Position numbers and translations under genes: made by a program
The notes under the pieces: generated by a model
Told to the model about the DNA's origin: nothing
Databases searched by the model: none
The model's input: only the letters and a program-made list of their open reading frames with translations
Assembly (NCBI GenBank): GCA_023846275.1
Contig: JAIUJO010000534.1
Span: 129,001-193,000 of the forward strand
DNA length: 64,000 nt
Reading direction: 5' to 3'
DNA from: Vanilla planifolia
Lineage: Eukaryota > Streptophyta > Magnoliopsida > Asparagales > Orchidaceae
In this document: positions 1 to 10,950 of the stretch, in pieces
Position numbering within the stretch: position 1 is the first letter of the stretch
Layout of the letters: each line of letters opens with the position of its first letter

Positions 1-1100
1 AAGAAGGTTTATAATCACAAATTGTTGAGTTAGTATTTAATTACAACATTATAACATAATTATAAACTTAATATAACAATAAATATGACACTTTATATAA
101 CATGATAAATAAATAAATTGAATTTTTTTATATAGACTAAAATAACTTATTTTAATAATAATAAATTTACATTAATTTAAGTTTATAATAGTAAATGTAT
201 GTTGACTAAAATATGTTCAAATAAAATAATATTATGTTCTCAAAAATAAAAATAAAAACTTTTCCGCAAATATTAAATGGTATTTATATTTATTACCTAT
301 GCTTTTTTAAGAAAGGTAATATATTATAATAATTGTAATATATATTATTTAATTAAATTTTAAAAATATAAATAAAAGAATATTAAATGAATAATTAAAA
401 ATATTCTATAAATATTAATAATATTCTAATATAAAGACAGACCTCAAAATTTTTATATTTTAAAATTAATGAATATTATGTATAATTAATTTTTTTATTT
501 AATAAATATTATATGTTTAATTATTAAATTTAGCTTTTATTAAATTATTTTTTTCATTAATTTCTTTTTATCTTGCTGCATAAAATATTATATAATTTTT
601 TTCTCTCTCTTAATATCATTCTCTAATTTGTATCTTTATTTTCTATTTTCTTATATTATTCATGGCTTCTCTCTCTCTTTTATTTTTTTTACTTTCTCAT
701 TTCTCTTCCTCTTTTAACTTTTTATACATTCAACTTATTTCTTTTATGTTATATTTTTTCTTTTCTTTTTAATAAATCATACTTCATCTCTTTCTATTAC
801 TATTTTTCTCTTTATCTTAGACTTATCAATCTTTTATTTTTTTCTCTTTTAAAATACTAATCTTTATTCGTGTTATTTCTTTCTCTTATTTATAATTTTT
901 ATATAATTAGATTATTTAATTATAGGAATGTTAAAATATCAAAAAAAAAACAAATACATTAATGTCTACATTATAAAAAATAATAGTTTATGTAATATTT
1001 TACGAATTTTACATAAATAAAATATTAATAATAGAGTATATTATAATTTATTTTAGATATGACAACAATCACATAACAACAATTATTTGTCATTGTTATT

Positions 1101-1220
1101 GATATACGACCACACAAATATTATAGAACTGAATGATATTAGTACTAAATTATTAAGCTTGCTTTCTTAAGAATAATCTTGGCATTAGTGACACCATGAA
1201 AGTGTTGATATGCATATTTG
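1101..1220 (+). pseudogene. 5S rRNA-derived head, type A
   Basis: Aligned with plant 5S rRNA from CGACCACAC (1108) through TTAAGCTTGCTT (1153-1164) and GTGACACC (1188-1195) to AGTGTTG (1201). Type A is the most decayed lineage: the box A region reads ATTAAGCTTGCTT, the intermediate element is replaced by AAGAATAAT, and the box C region has lost GGATGGG. A T-rich stretch near 1231-1239 follows. It is a relic; transcription looks unlikely. Confidence 0.8.
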
Positions 1221-2524
1221 TTCATACCATTATTTTTTCTAATGAAAGATAATTTATTTTAATAACATGTAAATATTAAAAAATTAAATGACTAAAAATT
1301 GTTTTTTAAAAATTCTAATTTTTTATTTATTTATTAATAACTTCCTATATTTTTTCAATTTTTGTAAAAATAAATATGACAAAAATATGACGTTATAAGA
1401 GATTAATTTAAATATAGTTTAATATTGGGAAAAATGCCTTTTAAAAAATAGTAAATAAGAATTCATTTATGATTACAATAATATATATGTTGTGTACAAA
1501 ACTTTTTAAACATAGTAATATTAAATTATTAAATATTGGAAATCGAAAATAATATTATTAGTGTTAAATATTATTTCTTTTTAATGCATATATTATATCA
1601 AATAAAGGTAATATATTAGAATAATTATAATATTGGTTATGTAATTAATTTTATAAATTCAAGTGCGAAAAAAATAATATTAAATTATTAATCAAGTTAT
1701 TTTTTAAATAATTGTAATATCGTGAAATAATACTTGATGGAAAATATTTTTTATATTCTACTTTTATTAAATATTATATATAATATTAAATTTTAATATT
1801 TAATAAATTTTAAAGTTTAATTATAAAGGTTTCATTTCTATTTAATTTTTTCTATCAATTTTTCCCTTTATCTCAATATCTTTTAAATCTATCACTTTCT
1901 TCTTTCTCTTACTGTCATTCTCTTTTTTATCACTTCATTCTTCATCTATTTATCTTCTTAGACTCTCTCTCTTTACTATTCATCTCCTTTTTCTCCTTCC
2001 CTTTATTTTTTATTTTAGAATTTCTTTCACTTTTATGCTATTTTTTCTTTCGTTCTTATGAAATCATTTCTCTTCTCTCTAAATTAATATTTTCTTATCT
2101 ATTTTTGTATTATTAATATATGACGTTCTCTCTAATATAAATTATTTTCTCCATCTTTATTACCTCATTTATCCTCATCAATTAAAGATATTTAATAAAG
2201 CTCGTTCTTAAGTTAGTATAATGTATTATTTTTTTTAAAAATTTAAATTTTGTAATTTATATTTATTTTTAAATTTAAATATTTTTAAAGAATCATACGA
2301 TGATGAAGTAAGTTCATATTTATTAAGGTTAATATTATTGAAATTATTTTCTTATGTAAATAGTTATTTATTTAATATAAATAAAATATTACTATCATAA
2401 TATTTTATGACTTATATAAAAGAATAAAGTTTATTTAAAAGTTTTAAGCTTGATAATTTAAAAAAACTATAAAAATGATTCATTACCTAAGAAAATCGCA
2501 TGACTTTGATTTTTTGTCTTCTAC

Positions 2525-2635
2525 ATGAATGTCTAACAATATCCGCATTATAGCACTTGATATCATTAGAAGTTGATAGTTGAGCAACTTAGAAAATCAT
2601 AGTATTAGGAAGGTTGACTTCCTTTTATTAAACAT
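2525..2635 (+). pseudogene. 5S rRNA-derived head, type B
   Basis: GCATTATAGCACTTGATATC (2544-2563) matches 5S GCAC-AATGCACCGGATCCC. AGTTGAGCAACTTAG (2578-2592) stands for box A, and AGTATTAGGAAGGTTGACTTCC (about 2601-2622) for AGTACTAGGATGGGTGACCTCC. Type B copies are marked by GATATCATTA and by GGTTGAC in the box C region. A T run at 2635-2640 follows. Confidence 0.82.
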
Positions 2636-3186
2636 TTTTTAGTAGCATTCCATTTTCTAAAGAATAATTTTTATTAAAACTTTTCATAAAAAATTTTGAA
2701 AAATAAATTTAAAATATTATTATTAACTTAATATAATAATGAATATGACACATAATATTATATAATAAAATATTAAATTTAATTTATTTTAATACGAAGA
2801 AATATAACTTATGTTTGTTATAATAAATTAAAATTAATTTATGTTTATAATTTTATATAGATAGTGTGTGTAAAATGTTTCAATATAGAAATATTATAAT
2901 ATAAAAAGTTAATGATTAAAATTATTATTTTTGTTAAATATAAAAAATTTAAATAGTTGTAATATTCCAATAAAATAATAAATCCAATTATTTTTAATAT
3001 CTTCTTATTATTAAATATTATTTATAAATAATATATTATAAGTTTAATTATTTTTATTTAAATTTTATTTAAATTAATTTTCTTACTTTTTTCTTTTTAT
3101 CTCAATATCTTTAATATTCTCATAATTTTTCTCTCTCCTACTATCATTCTCCTTTTTGCCTCTTTATTGCCTATCTCAATATATTA

Positions 3187-3297
3187 TGTAATATTTCTGC
3201 TAAATATATATTTTATTATTTATATTATGTATGTTTGTGTTACACAATATAGCATGTAATATTTCTGCTAAATATATATATTTTATTATTTATATTT
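3187..3297 (+). repeat. Local ~40-bp direct duplication
   Basis: TGTAATATTTCTGCTAAATA starts at 3187 and again at 3255, with similar following bases, 68 bases apart. The same pair occurs at the matching place near 10598 and 10665, so it predates the HOR1/HOR2 duplication. Other HORs lack it. Confidence 0.8.
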
Positions 3298-3470
3298 ATT
3301 AAGCAATATAATTTGTTTCATTTATAAGAATGATAATATAATATGACAAATATGATAAGCATAAGAAAAATTTTTGAAATACATTTACTTTTTAATTCAA
3401 AAAACTTTTTAAATTGTTCATTATTTTTAAAACAACGATTACACAACTACGATTTTTTTTCTTTTGCTTG

Positions 3471-3590
3471 CTTGTGCCACCACACGAGCATTCTAGCACT
3501 ACATTCCTTTAAAACTCCAAAGTAAATCATGCTTGGGCTAGAGTATTAAATGGATGTATCACCTCTTCAGATTTCTAATTGTTGCACATA
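3471..3590 (+). pseudogene. 5S rRNA-derived head, type C
   Basis: CCACCACACGAGCATT, then AAAACTCCAAAG (about 3510-3522), CATGCTTGGGCTAGAGTA (3528-3545) and TTGTTGCACATA (3579-3590) follow the plant 5S order. Box A has lost GTTAAGC (reads GTAAATC) and box C reads GGATGTATCACCTC. The TCACC in place of TGACC is the mark of type C. T run at 3591-3597. Confidence 0.88.
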
Positions 3591-3719
3591 TTTTTTTCCT
3601 GATATTCTTTTTTCTCATCAAAAAACAACCATTTTAAAAAGTTATTTGAAGTGAGGCTCACCAAGACAATGGTGAATTCCTATGAATAAAATATTGATTT
3701 ATTATAAAATATTTCAATG

Positions 3720-5335
3720 TAGCATATATAGTGATGTTATATAAATTAAATTTTTTTAAAACAATATTATGTTTTATGATTGTCTTGTAATTGAAAAATA
3801 AAAAATGGTCAAAAATATAAACAATTGATTTTTTAAGTTGTTTGGCTTATAAAACTAGCATATATCTATCGAAAAAACATAGCAAACACAACACAATATA
3901 ACATTTTCGTAAAAAGATGGTTAGGATAAACCCTCAAAACAAATGGGATAGACTACTATAGTCTTATAATGAAATAAATGAGACTGGGTACAATGGCCTT
4001 ACAAAGATAAAAATGACATAAAAAAGAAAAAATTTCAACAAACTAAAATAAAAATCAATAAAAGCAAAATGCTATGCTTGAAGAAATCATTAAGTAGACA
4101 TAAATATTTCAATTAAATAAATTAAAGATCAAGAAAATTAATCGAGTAGCTAATTTGAAAGGAAAAGAATTTAAGGAGTTAAATGTGTGAGTGGCACAAC
4201 AGTAAATAAAAAATGACTAGCAAAATAAGCTACAAATGTCCTTAATAATTTTCTTTGGATCACATAGAATTTTTTTCTTATTTTTCTACAAATACCTCCT
4301 ATTTATTTTCATTTTTAGGTACTACAAGTAGTTACCAAATGCCCCAATTAGTTACTATACCTTTTTTGTGATTTACAAAAGTTTTAATTGGGCAATAAAT
4401 AAAAAACTCTCCAACGGCTTCAAATATTGGCTGAAATAGTAGTTGCACGTTAGCCGTTCGGTCAGAATGCCCTTGGATAGTTTAATTGCGAATTCTGAAA
4501 ATTATTTGATTGGACAGATTCAACCAAATTTGTACTTCCATAATTATGAAATTGATCTGGTCCATTAGATAAGAATTGCGATCTAACGATGACATTTAAC
4601 TGTCAAGTGAAAAAAATATGGACCAAGCAATTACGACTTGGCACGATCGCACGTTTGAGAAAATTAGATGTTTAAATGATAAACCACGGTGGCGACTATT
4701 TGATTGCGAAAATACGCCATCGTAAGGAGCATATTAATCCTACAAAACTGCAATTCATTGTGTCGAATATTTTGCTTATTTTTTCCCACATCATACAATG
4801 ACTTGTAGCTTTTCGAATTATAACTCATTTTTTCAACCAAAGCAATCATGGTTAGAATTTTATTATCTTTGGTTACCTGTTTTAAGAGTTCTGTAACTTT
4901 ATCTTTCAGTGGCCAGGCTACAGTAATTAGTTTCATGCTCCAGTATCCAAAGCTTTCTGTAGGTGGGCTTTAAGGTTTTGGTTTTTTGAATTGCTACGGA
5001 CTTGAGTATCTGACATTGTCTACTAGTGGGCTTCAAATTTTTGGTGTTTTGAATTTTCTTATTTGTGATTCAGGCTTCATTTATTTTGTTTTTTGGGTTT
5101 CACTATGATGGCCCATAAATTTTTTGTGGACTTCATTTATTTGGTTATTGATTTTCTGAGTCCTTTCTGCTTGGTCGATCAAAAAATTAAACTTTTTGAA
5201 ATACTTATGTGTCAAACCCGTTCAGATGTAGTTACCAATAATTGTTTTGATTCACTGGGGTGTCCTATTTATTTTTCATGGTTAAGTTTTTTTAAATTAT
5301 TCTTATCACATATTCCTATTTATCTTAATGTGTAA
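3720..5335 (+). repeat. C-D module, copy 1 (near full length)
   Basis: An insertion-like block that replaces the ordinary AT-rich spacer between a C head and the next pyrimidine tract. Sub-blocks: (a) about 3835-4020, with a ~40-base internal tandem duplication; (b) 4021-4320; (c) 4320-4680, CpG-bearing, with CCAACGGCT and GGTCCATTAGATAAGAATYG-like text; (d) 4680-5000, with CACGGTGGCG and CATATTAATCC; (e) 5000-5335, with CACTATGATGGCCCAT and TTCAGATGTAGTTACC. G+C is visibly higher than in the spacers. Short open frames exist on both strands, but no protein family is recognisable. It could be a relic of a transposable element or a captured genomic fragment. Confidence 0.75.
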
Positions 5336-5956
5336 CATATTTTTATATCTTTTCTCACTCATTTAACATACTCTTATTTGTGACTTTATTCTTTATATTT
5401 TTTTATATTCTTTTTGGCCTATCTTTTATTTTTCTCTACTATCTTAGTTATCTCTCATTCACTTATTTATCCTCTCTATCTTCTTTATGTTTCCTTCTTT
5501 TTCATTTTTAATAAATCATCTATCATCTCTCTCTATTATTATTGACTTCTCTATTTTGCACTTATAAATTCATGACTTTCTCTCTTTTATAGAATAATTA
5601 TCTCTAACTTTTTTTTATCACTTTTACAACACATCATTTAATAATATTTAAAAGATCTCTCGTGTTGTATTGTTTCATAATATTAGTTTTTATTAAATAA
5701 TTTATTTTTGAATTTAAAAGATAAGTAACAAATGAAAGAAAATTTCATTCACTGAAGTTTACATTTATGAAAATAATTGTTTATGTAATTTTTTTAAAAT
5801 TTTTTAAAACTAAAATAATTATAATATAATATATTTTAACACATACTGTAGGCATAAATTTAAAATTATATAGTTTTCATTATTTAACTTGATAATTGGT
5901 TCATTGTCATCAAAAAAAATAATCACATCATTATTATATTTGGTCTTCTGTAAATA

Positions 5957-6070
5957 TGTTCGACTACACCATTTTGCCATTAGATCTCCTTAAAACTCGA
6001 ACGTTAAGCATACTGGGGTGATAGTGGTATTGGAATTGTTGACATTTCTAAATGTCCAGTGTTGCAAATA
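5957..6070 (+). pseudogene. 5S rRNA-derived head, type D
   Basis: GTTCGACTACACC (5959-5971), TTAGATCTCCTTAAAACTCG, ACGTTAAGCATACTGGGGTG (6001-6020), GTATTGGAATTGTTGAC and CCAGTGTTGCAAATA (6056-6070). Type D is marked by GGGTGATAG replacing GGGCGAGAG and by AAACGTCCAGTG-like text before the 3' end. The flanks lack a strong T run here (TGATTTAAA). Confidence 0.85.
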
Positions 6071-7108
6071 TGATTTAAAAACATTTTTTTCCTAATGATC
6101 TACATTTTCATAATATAATAATATCAAAAAATTATTTTAAATGATAGTTTAAAGTTTACATTATAATAATTAATTTTTAAAATTGTCTTCATAAAATTGT
6201 TATTAATTTTATATAATTATAAATATGACATTTCATATAATATAATAAAATAATAACTTTAATTTAGTTAAATATTTAGTAAAAAAACTTATATCAATTA
6301 TAATAAATTTGAATTAATTAATGTTTGTATTAGTATATATTTGTTGTGTAGTAAATTTTTGAAATGTATATATTATATTAGAGAAAATTAGAGATTAAAA
6401 ATAATATAAAATTATGAATTAAAAAAATTTAAATATTTTTAATAGTCTACAATAATAATAATAAATTATATTGTTATAGTTATTAAATATTATATAAGAT
6501 TAAATTATTATATTTTATAAATAATATAAGTTTTATTATTAAGATTTATCTTTTATTGATATATTTCACTTATATTTTTTCTCTTTATCTTAATGTCAAT
6601 CATGTTCTATCACTTCCTTACCCTATTATTAATCATTTTTTCTCTTCATTCTCTATCTCTTACTATATTTCTTCACTTCTCTCTCTCCTTTATCCTTTTT
6701 TAATTTCTTCTTTGTCTCTTTTCACTCTTTTATTTTTTGCCCTTTATCTTTCTATGTTCTACTTTTTTCGTCCTTCATTAAATAATGTCTATTATTTCTT
6801 TATTGTTATATTTTTCTTTATTTTACTTTTATCAATTAGTGACTCTCCTAGAAATTTTCTTCTTTCTCCACTATCCTTTTTTTGTCCATCAATTAATAAT
6901 ATTTATGAGACCTCTCGTGATATGTAGTTCAATATATAATATTAATGAAAATTTTATTTTATTTTTTTATATTTTTTACATATTTTTTTTGTTATATAAT
7001 GAATGATAATATAAAAATCTCATATATTAATGTCAACATTTTTTAAAATAATAATTTATGTTATTTGTTTTCCTTATTTTACATAAATAAGATACTTATA
7101 ATAGAATA

Positions 7109-7122
7109 TGTTAATATATATA
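7109..7122. repeat. Short (AT)n tract
   Basis: TTAATATATATATG just ahead of ATAAGCATA. This is the short form of a microsatellite that is expanded at the same place in other E units (13222, 39864, 49228, 54522). Confidence 0.7.
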
Positions 7123-7240
7123 TGATAAGCATATTTAATAAAAAAAAGTTAATATACTTAATAATTTAAATTATTTTAGGAATGATTTATTATAATCAAG
7201 ACAGTAGTTATACAACTATGATAAATTATCTTTCGCATGC

Positions 7241-7357
7241 ATGTATGACGACACCAGCATTATGGCATTATATCTCACAAGAACTTCAAGGTTAGGAATT
7301 CTTAGGGAAGAGTACTATTGGGATGGGTGGCCCATGAGAAGTTTGCGAGTTGCACAA
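7241..7357 (+). pseudogene. 5S rRNA-derived head, type E
   Basis: ACACCAGCATTATGGCATTA (7251-7270), GAACTTCAAGGTTAGGAATT, GAGTACTATTGGGATGGGTG (7310-7329) and GAGTTGCACA (7347-7356). Type E is marked by GTTAGACATTC-like text in place of GTTAAGCGTGC, so box A is damaged, while the AGTAC-TA-GGATGGGTG segment is well kept. A T run occurs at 7372-7378. Confidence 0.87.
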
Positions 7358-8510
7358 ACTTTTTCAAAACATTTTTTTCTTAATGAGTGATAATTATTTT
7401 TAATAAGATGTTAATATACAAAAAAAGTAAATTATTAAAAAAAAGAAGGTTTATAATCACAAATTGTTCAATTAGTATTAATTACAACATTACAACATAA
7501 TTATAAATTTAATATAACAATAAATATGACACTTTATATGACATGATAAATAAATAAATTTAATTTTTTTAATATTGAGTAAAATAACTTATTTTAATTA
7601 TAATAAATTTACATTAATTTAAGTTTATAATAGTAAATATATGTTGACTAAAATATTTTCAAATAAAATAATATTATGTTCTCAAAAATAAAAATAAAAA
7701 CTTTTCCGCTAATATTAAATGGTATTTATATTTATTACCTATGTTATTTTAAGAAACATAATATATTATAATAATTGTAGTATATATATTTAATTAACTT
7801 TTTAAAATATAAATAAAATAATATTAAATTAATAATTAAAAATATTCTATAAATATTAATAATATTCTAATATAAAGACAAACCTCAAAATTTTGATATT
7901 TTAAATTAAATGAATATTATGTATGATTAAATTTTTTATTTAATAAATATTATAAGTTTAATTGTTAAATTTAGCTTTTATTAAATTATTTTTTTCATTA
8001 ATTTCTTTTTATCTTGATGCATAAAATATTGTAACATTTATTTCTTTCTCTTACTATCATTCTCTAATTTGTATCTTTATTTTCTATTTTCTCATATTAG
8101 TCATGGCTTCTCTCTCTCTTTTATTTTTTTTACTTTCTCATTTCTCTTCCTCTTTTATCTTTTTATACATTCTCCTTATCTTTTTTATGTTATCTTTTTT
8201 CTTTTCTTTTTTATAAATCATATTTCATCTCTTTCTATTGCTATTTTTCTCTTTATCTTATACTTATCAATCTTTGATTTTTTTCTTCTTTAGAATAGTG
8301 ATCTTTATTTGTGTTACTTCTTTCTATTATTTATAATTTTAATATATATTTAATTTATTTAATTATAGGAATGTTAAAATATAAAAAAAAATAATAGTTT
8401 ATGTAATATTTTATGAATTTTACATAAATAAAATATTAATAATAGAGTATATTATAATTTATTTTAGATATGACAATAATCACATAACAACAATTATTTG
8501 TTATTGTTAT

Positions 8511-8630
8511 TGATACACGACCACACCAATATTATAGAACTGAATAATATTTGTACTAAATTATTAAGCTTGCTTTCTTAAGAATAATTTTAGCATTGGT
8601 GACCCCATGAAAGTGTTATTATGCATATTT
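8511..8630 (+). pseudogene. 5S rRNA-derived head, type A
   Basis: ACGACCACACCAATATTATA (8517-8536), TTATTAAGCTTGCTT, CATTGGTGACCCCATGA (8594-8610) and AGTGTT. Near-identical to 1101-1220 but with a better 5' end (CCACACCA) and GGTGACCCC kept in box C. Confidence 0.82.
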
Positions 8631-9933
8631 GTTCATACCATTATTTTTTCTAATGAAAGAAAATTGATTTTAATAACATGTAAATATTAAAAAATCAAAT
8701 GACTAAAAATTGTTTTTTAAAAATTCTATTTTTTTATTTAATTATTAATAACTTCCTATATTTTTTCAATTTCATGTAAAAATATATATGACAAAAATAT
8801 GACATAATAAGAGATTAATTTAAATATACTTTAATATTGGGAAAAATGCTTATTAAAAAAAATAAATAAGAATTCATTTATGATTACAATAATATATATG
8901 TTGTATACAAAACTTTTTAAACATAGTAATATTAAATTATTAAATATTGGAAATCGAAACTAAAATCATTAGTGTTAAATATTATTTATTTTTAATGCAT
9001 ATATTATATCAAATAAAGGTAATATATTAGAAAAATTATAATATTTTTTATTTAAATAATTTTATAAATTCAAGTGCGAAAAAAATAATATTAAATTATT
9101 AATGAATTTATTTTTTAAATAATTGTAATATCATGAAATAATACTTGATGGAAAATAGTTTTTGTATATTGCTTTTATAAAATATTATATATAACATTAA
9201 TTTTTAATATTTAATAAATTTTAAAGTTTAATTATAAAGGTTTCATTTTTATTTAATTTTTTCTATCAAATTTTCTCTTTATCTCAATATCTCTCAAATT
9301 CTATCACTTTCTTATTTCTCTTACTGTCATTCTCTTTTTTGTCACTTCATTCTTGATCTACTTATCTTCTTGGACTCTCTCTCTTTACTATTCATCTCCT
9401 TTTCCTCATTCCCTCTATTTTTTTAGTATTTCTTTCACTTTTATGATATTTTTTCTTTTGTTCTTTATTAAATCATTTTGTCTTCTATCTCTTTTAATAT
9501 TTTCTTATCTATTTTTGTCTTATTAATCTATGACGATCTCTCTAATATAAATTATTTTCTCCATCTTTATTATCTCATTTATCCTCATCAATTAAAAATA
9601 TTTAATAAAGCTCTTTTTTAAGTTAGTATAATATAAATTTTTCTTTTATAAATTTACATTTTGTAATTTATATTTATTTTTAAATTTAAATATTTTTAAA
9701 AAATCATATGATAATGAAGTAAGTTCATATTTATTAAGGTTAATATTATTGAAATTATTCTCTTATGTAAATAGTTATTTATTTTACATAAATAAAATAT
9801 TGATATGATAATATTTTATAACTTATATAAAATAATAAAGTTTATTTAAAAGTGTATATGCTTAGTGATTCAAAAAACTTATTGAAATGATCATTACCTA
9901 AAAAAATCGCATGACTTTGATTTTTTGTCTTTT

Positions 9934-10048
9934 GCATGAATGTCTAACAACATCCGCATTATAGCACTTGATATCATTAGAACTCGATAGTTAAGCAGCT
10001 TAGAAAATCATAGTAGTAGGAAGGTTGACTTCCTTTTATTGAACATTT
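9934..10048 (+). pseudogene. 5S rRNA-derived head, type B
   Basis: CATCCGCATTATAGCACTTG (9951-9970), ATCATTAGAACTCGATAGTT (9972-9991), AAGCAGCTTAG and AGTAGTAGGAAGGTTGACTTCC. GAACTC and GTTAAGC are closer to 5S than in its sister at 2525. Confidence 0.84.
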
Positions 10049-10597
10049 TTTCGTAGCATTCCTTTTTCTAAAGAATAATTTTTATTAAATCTTTTCGTAA
10101 AAAAATTTGAAAAATAAATTTAAAATATTATTATTAACTTAATATAATAATGAACATGACACATTATATGATGTAATAAAATATTAAATTTAATTTATTT
10201 TAATACAAAGAAATATAACTTATGTTTGTTATAATAAATCAGAAGTAATTTATGTTTATAATTTTATATAGATAGGGTGTGTAAAATGTTTCAATATAGA
10301 AATATTATAATATAAAATATTAATGATTAAAATTATTATTTTTGTTAATTATAAAAATTTTTAATAGTTGTAATAGTCCAATAAAATGATAAATCAAAAT
10401 TATTTTTAATATTTTCTTATTATTAACTGTTATTTATAAATAATATATGATCAGTTTAATTATTATGATTTAAATTTTACTTAATTAATTTTCTCACTTT
10501 TTTCTTCTTATGTCAATATCTTTAATACTTTCTTATTTTTTCTCTCTCCTATTATCATTCTCCTTTTTGCCTCTTTATTGCCTATCTCAATATATTA

Positions 10598-10706
10598 TAT
10601 AATATTTCTGCTAAATATTGATTTTATTATTTATATTATGTATATTTGTGTTACACAATATAGTATGTAATATTTCTGCTAAATATATATTTTATTACTT
10701 ATATTT
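10598..10706 (+). repeat. Local ~40-bp direct duplication, second occurrence
   Basis: TATAATATTTCTGCTAAATA at 10598 and TGTAATATTTCTGCTAAATA near 10665. Matches the pair at 3187-3297 and is private to HOR1 and HOR2. Confidence 0.78.
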
Positions 10707-10844
10707 ATTAAGTAATTTAATTTGTTTTATTTATAAGAATGATAATATAATATGACAAATATGATAAGCATAAGAAAAACTTTTGAAATACATTTACTTT
10801 TTAATTTAAAAACTTTTTAAATTGTTGATTATTTTTAAAACAAC

Positions 10845-10860
10845 GAGTGCACATATTTTT
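10845..10860 (+). pseudogene. Stub of a type C 5S head (3' end only)
   Basis: The C lead-in ATTTTTAAAACAACGA jumps directly to GTGCACATATTTTTTTC, the last bases of a C head and its T run. The intervening ~130 bases seen at 3448-3586 are missing. Confidence 0.75.
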
Positions 10861-10950
10861 TTTCATGGTATTCTTTTTTCTCATGAAAAACCAACAATTT
10901 TAAAAAGTTATTTGAAGTGACGCTCACCAAGACAATGGTGAATTCCTACG

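Larger units (their letters stand above)
1..3690 (+). repeat. Recent segmental duplication, copy 1
   Basis: Nearly base-for-base the same as 7442-10951, much closer than any other pair of HOR segments. Both copies share private changes: a shortened B-C pyrimidine tract and a local duplication at 3187-3297. The D and E parts of the same two HORs are clearly more diverged. The match may continue to the left of the window. Confidence 0.85.
1..7441 (+). repeat. Higher-order repeat 1 (A-B-C-module-D-E), complete type
   Basis: The most complete unit in the window. Order: type A 5S head at 1101, B at 2525, C at 3471, CpG-rich module 3720-5335, D at 5957, E at 7241. The repeat restarts at 7442, where the first bases of the window (AAGAAGGTTTATAATCACAA) recur. 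Pyrimidine tracts on the + strand lie at 598-900, 1850-2180, 3085-3180 (shortened), 5340-5620 and 6550-6900. The remaining sequence is AT-rich spacer, in places near 5% G+C. Nothing else is recognisable in the spacers. The left edge is the window edge, so the true unit may start earlier. Confidence 0.85.

Noticed and set aside
4664..4936. Minus-strand 90-codon frame over module block d
   Set aside because: Not open in the other module copies; no recognisable motif.
6556..6927. Open frame of 123 codons rich in S, L, F, Y, and many like it (8069, 21551, 28224, 43346, 58653 and others)
   Set aside because: They translate pyrimidine tracts. TTT, CTC, TCT and TAT codons cannot make stops, so low-complexity SLFY frames are expected. 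No conserved start and no domain.
7201..7260. GCATGCATG ahead of many heads read as an RY-type regulatory element
   Set aside because: It coincides with the expected first bases of 5S (GGATGCGATC), so it is better explained as the worn 5' end of the head.
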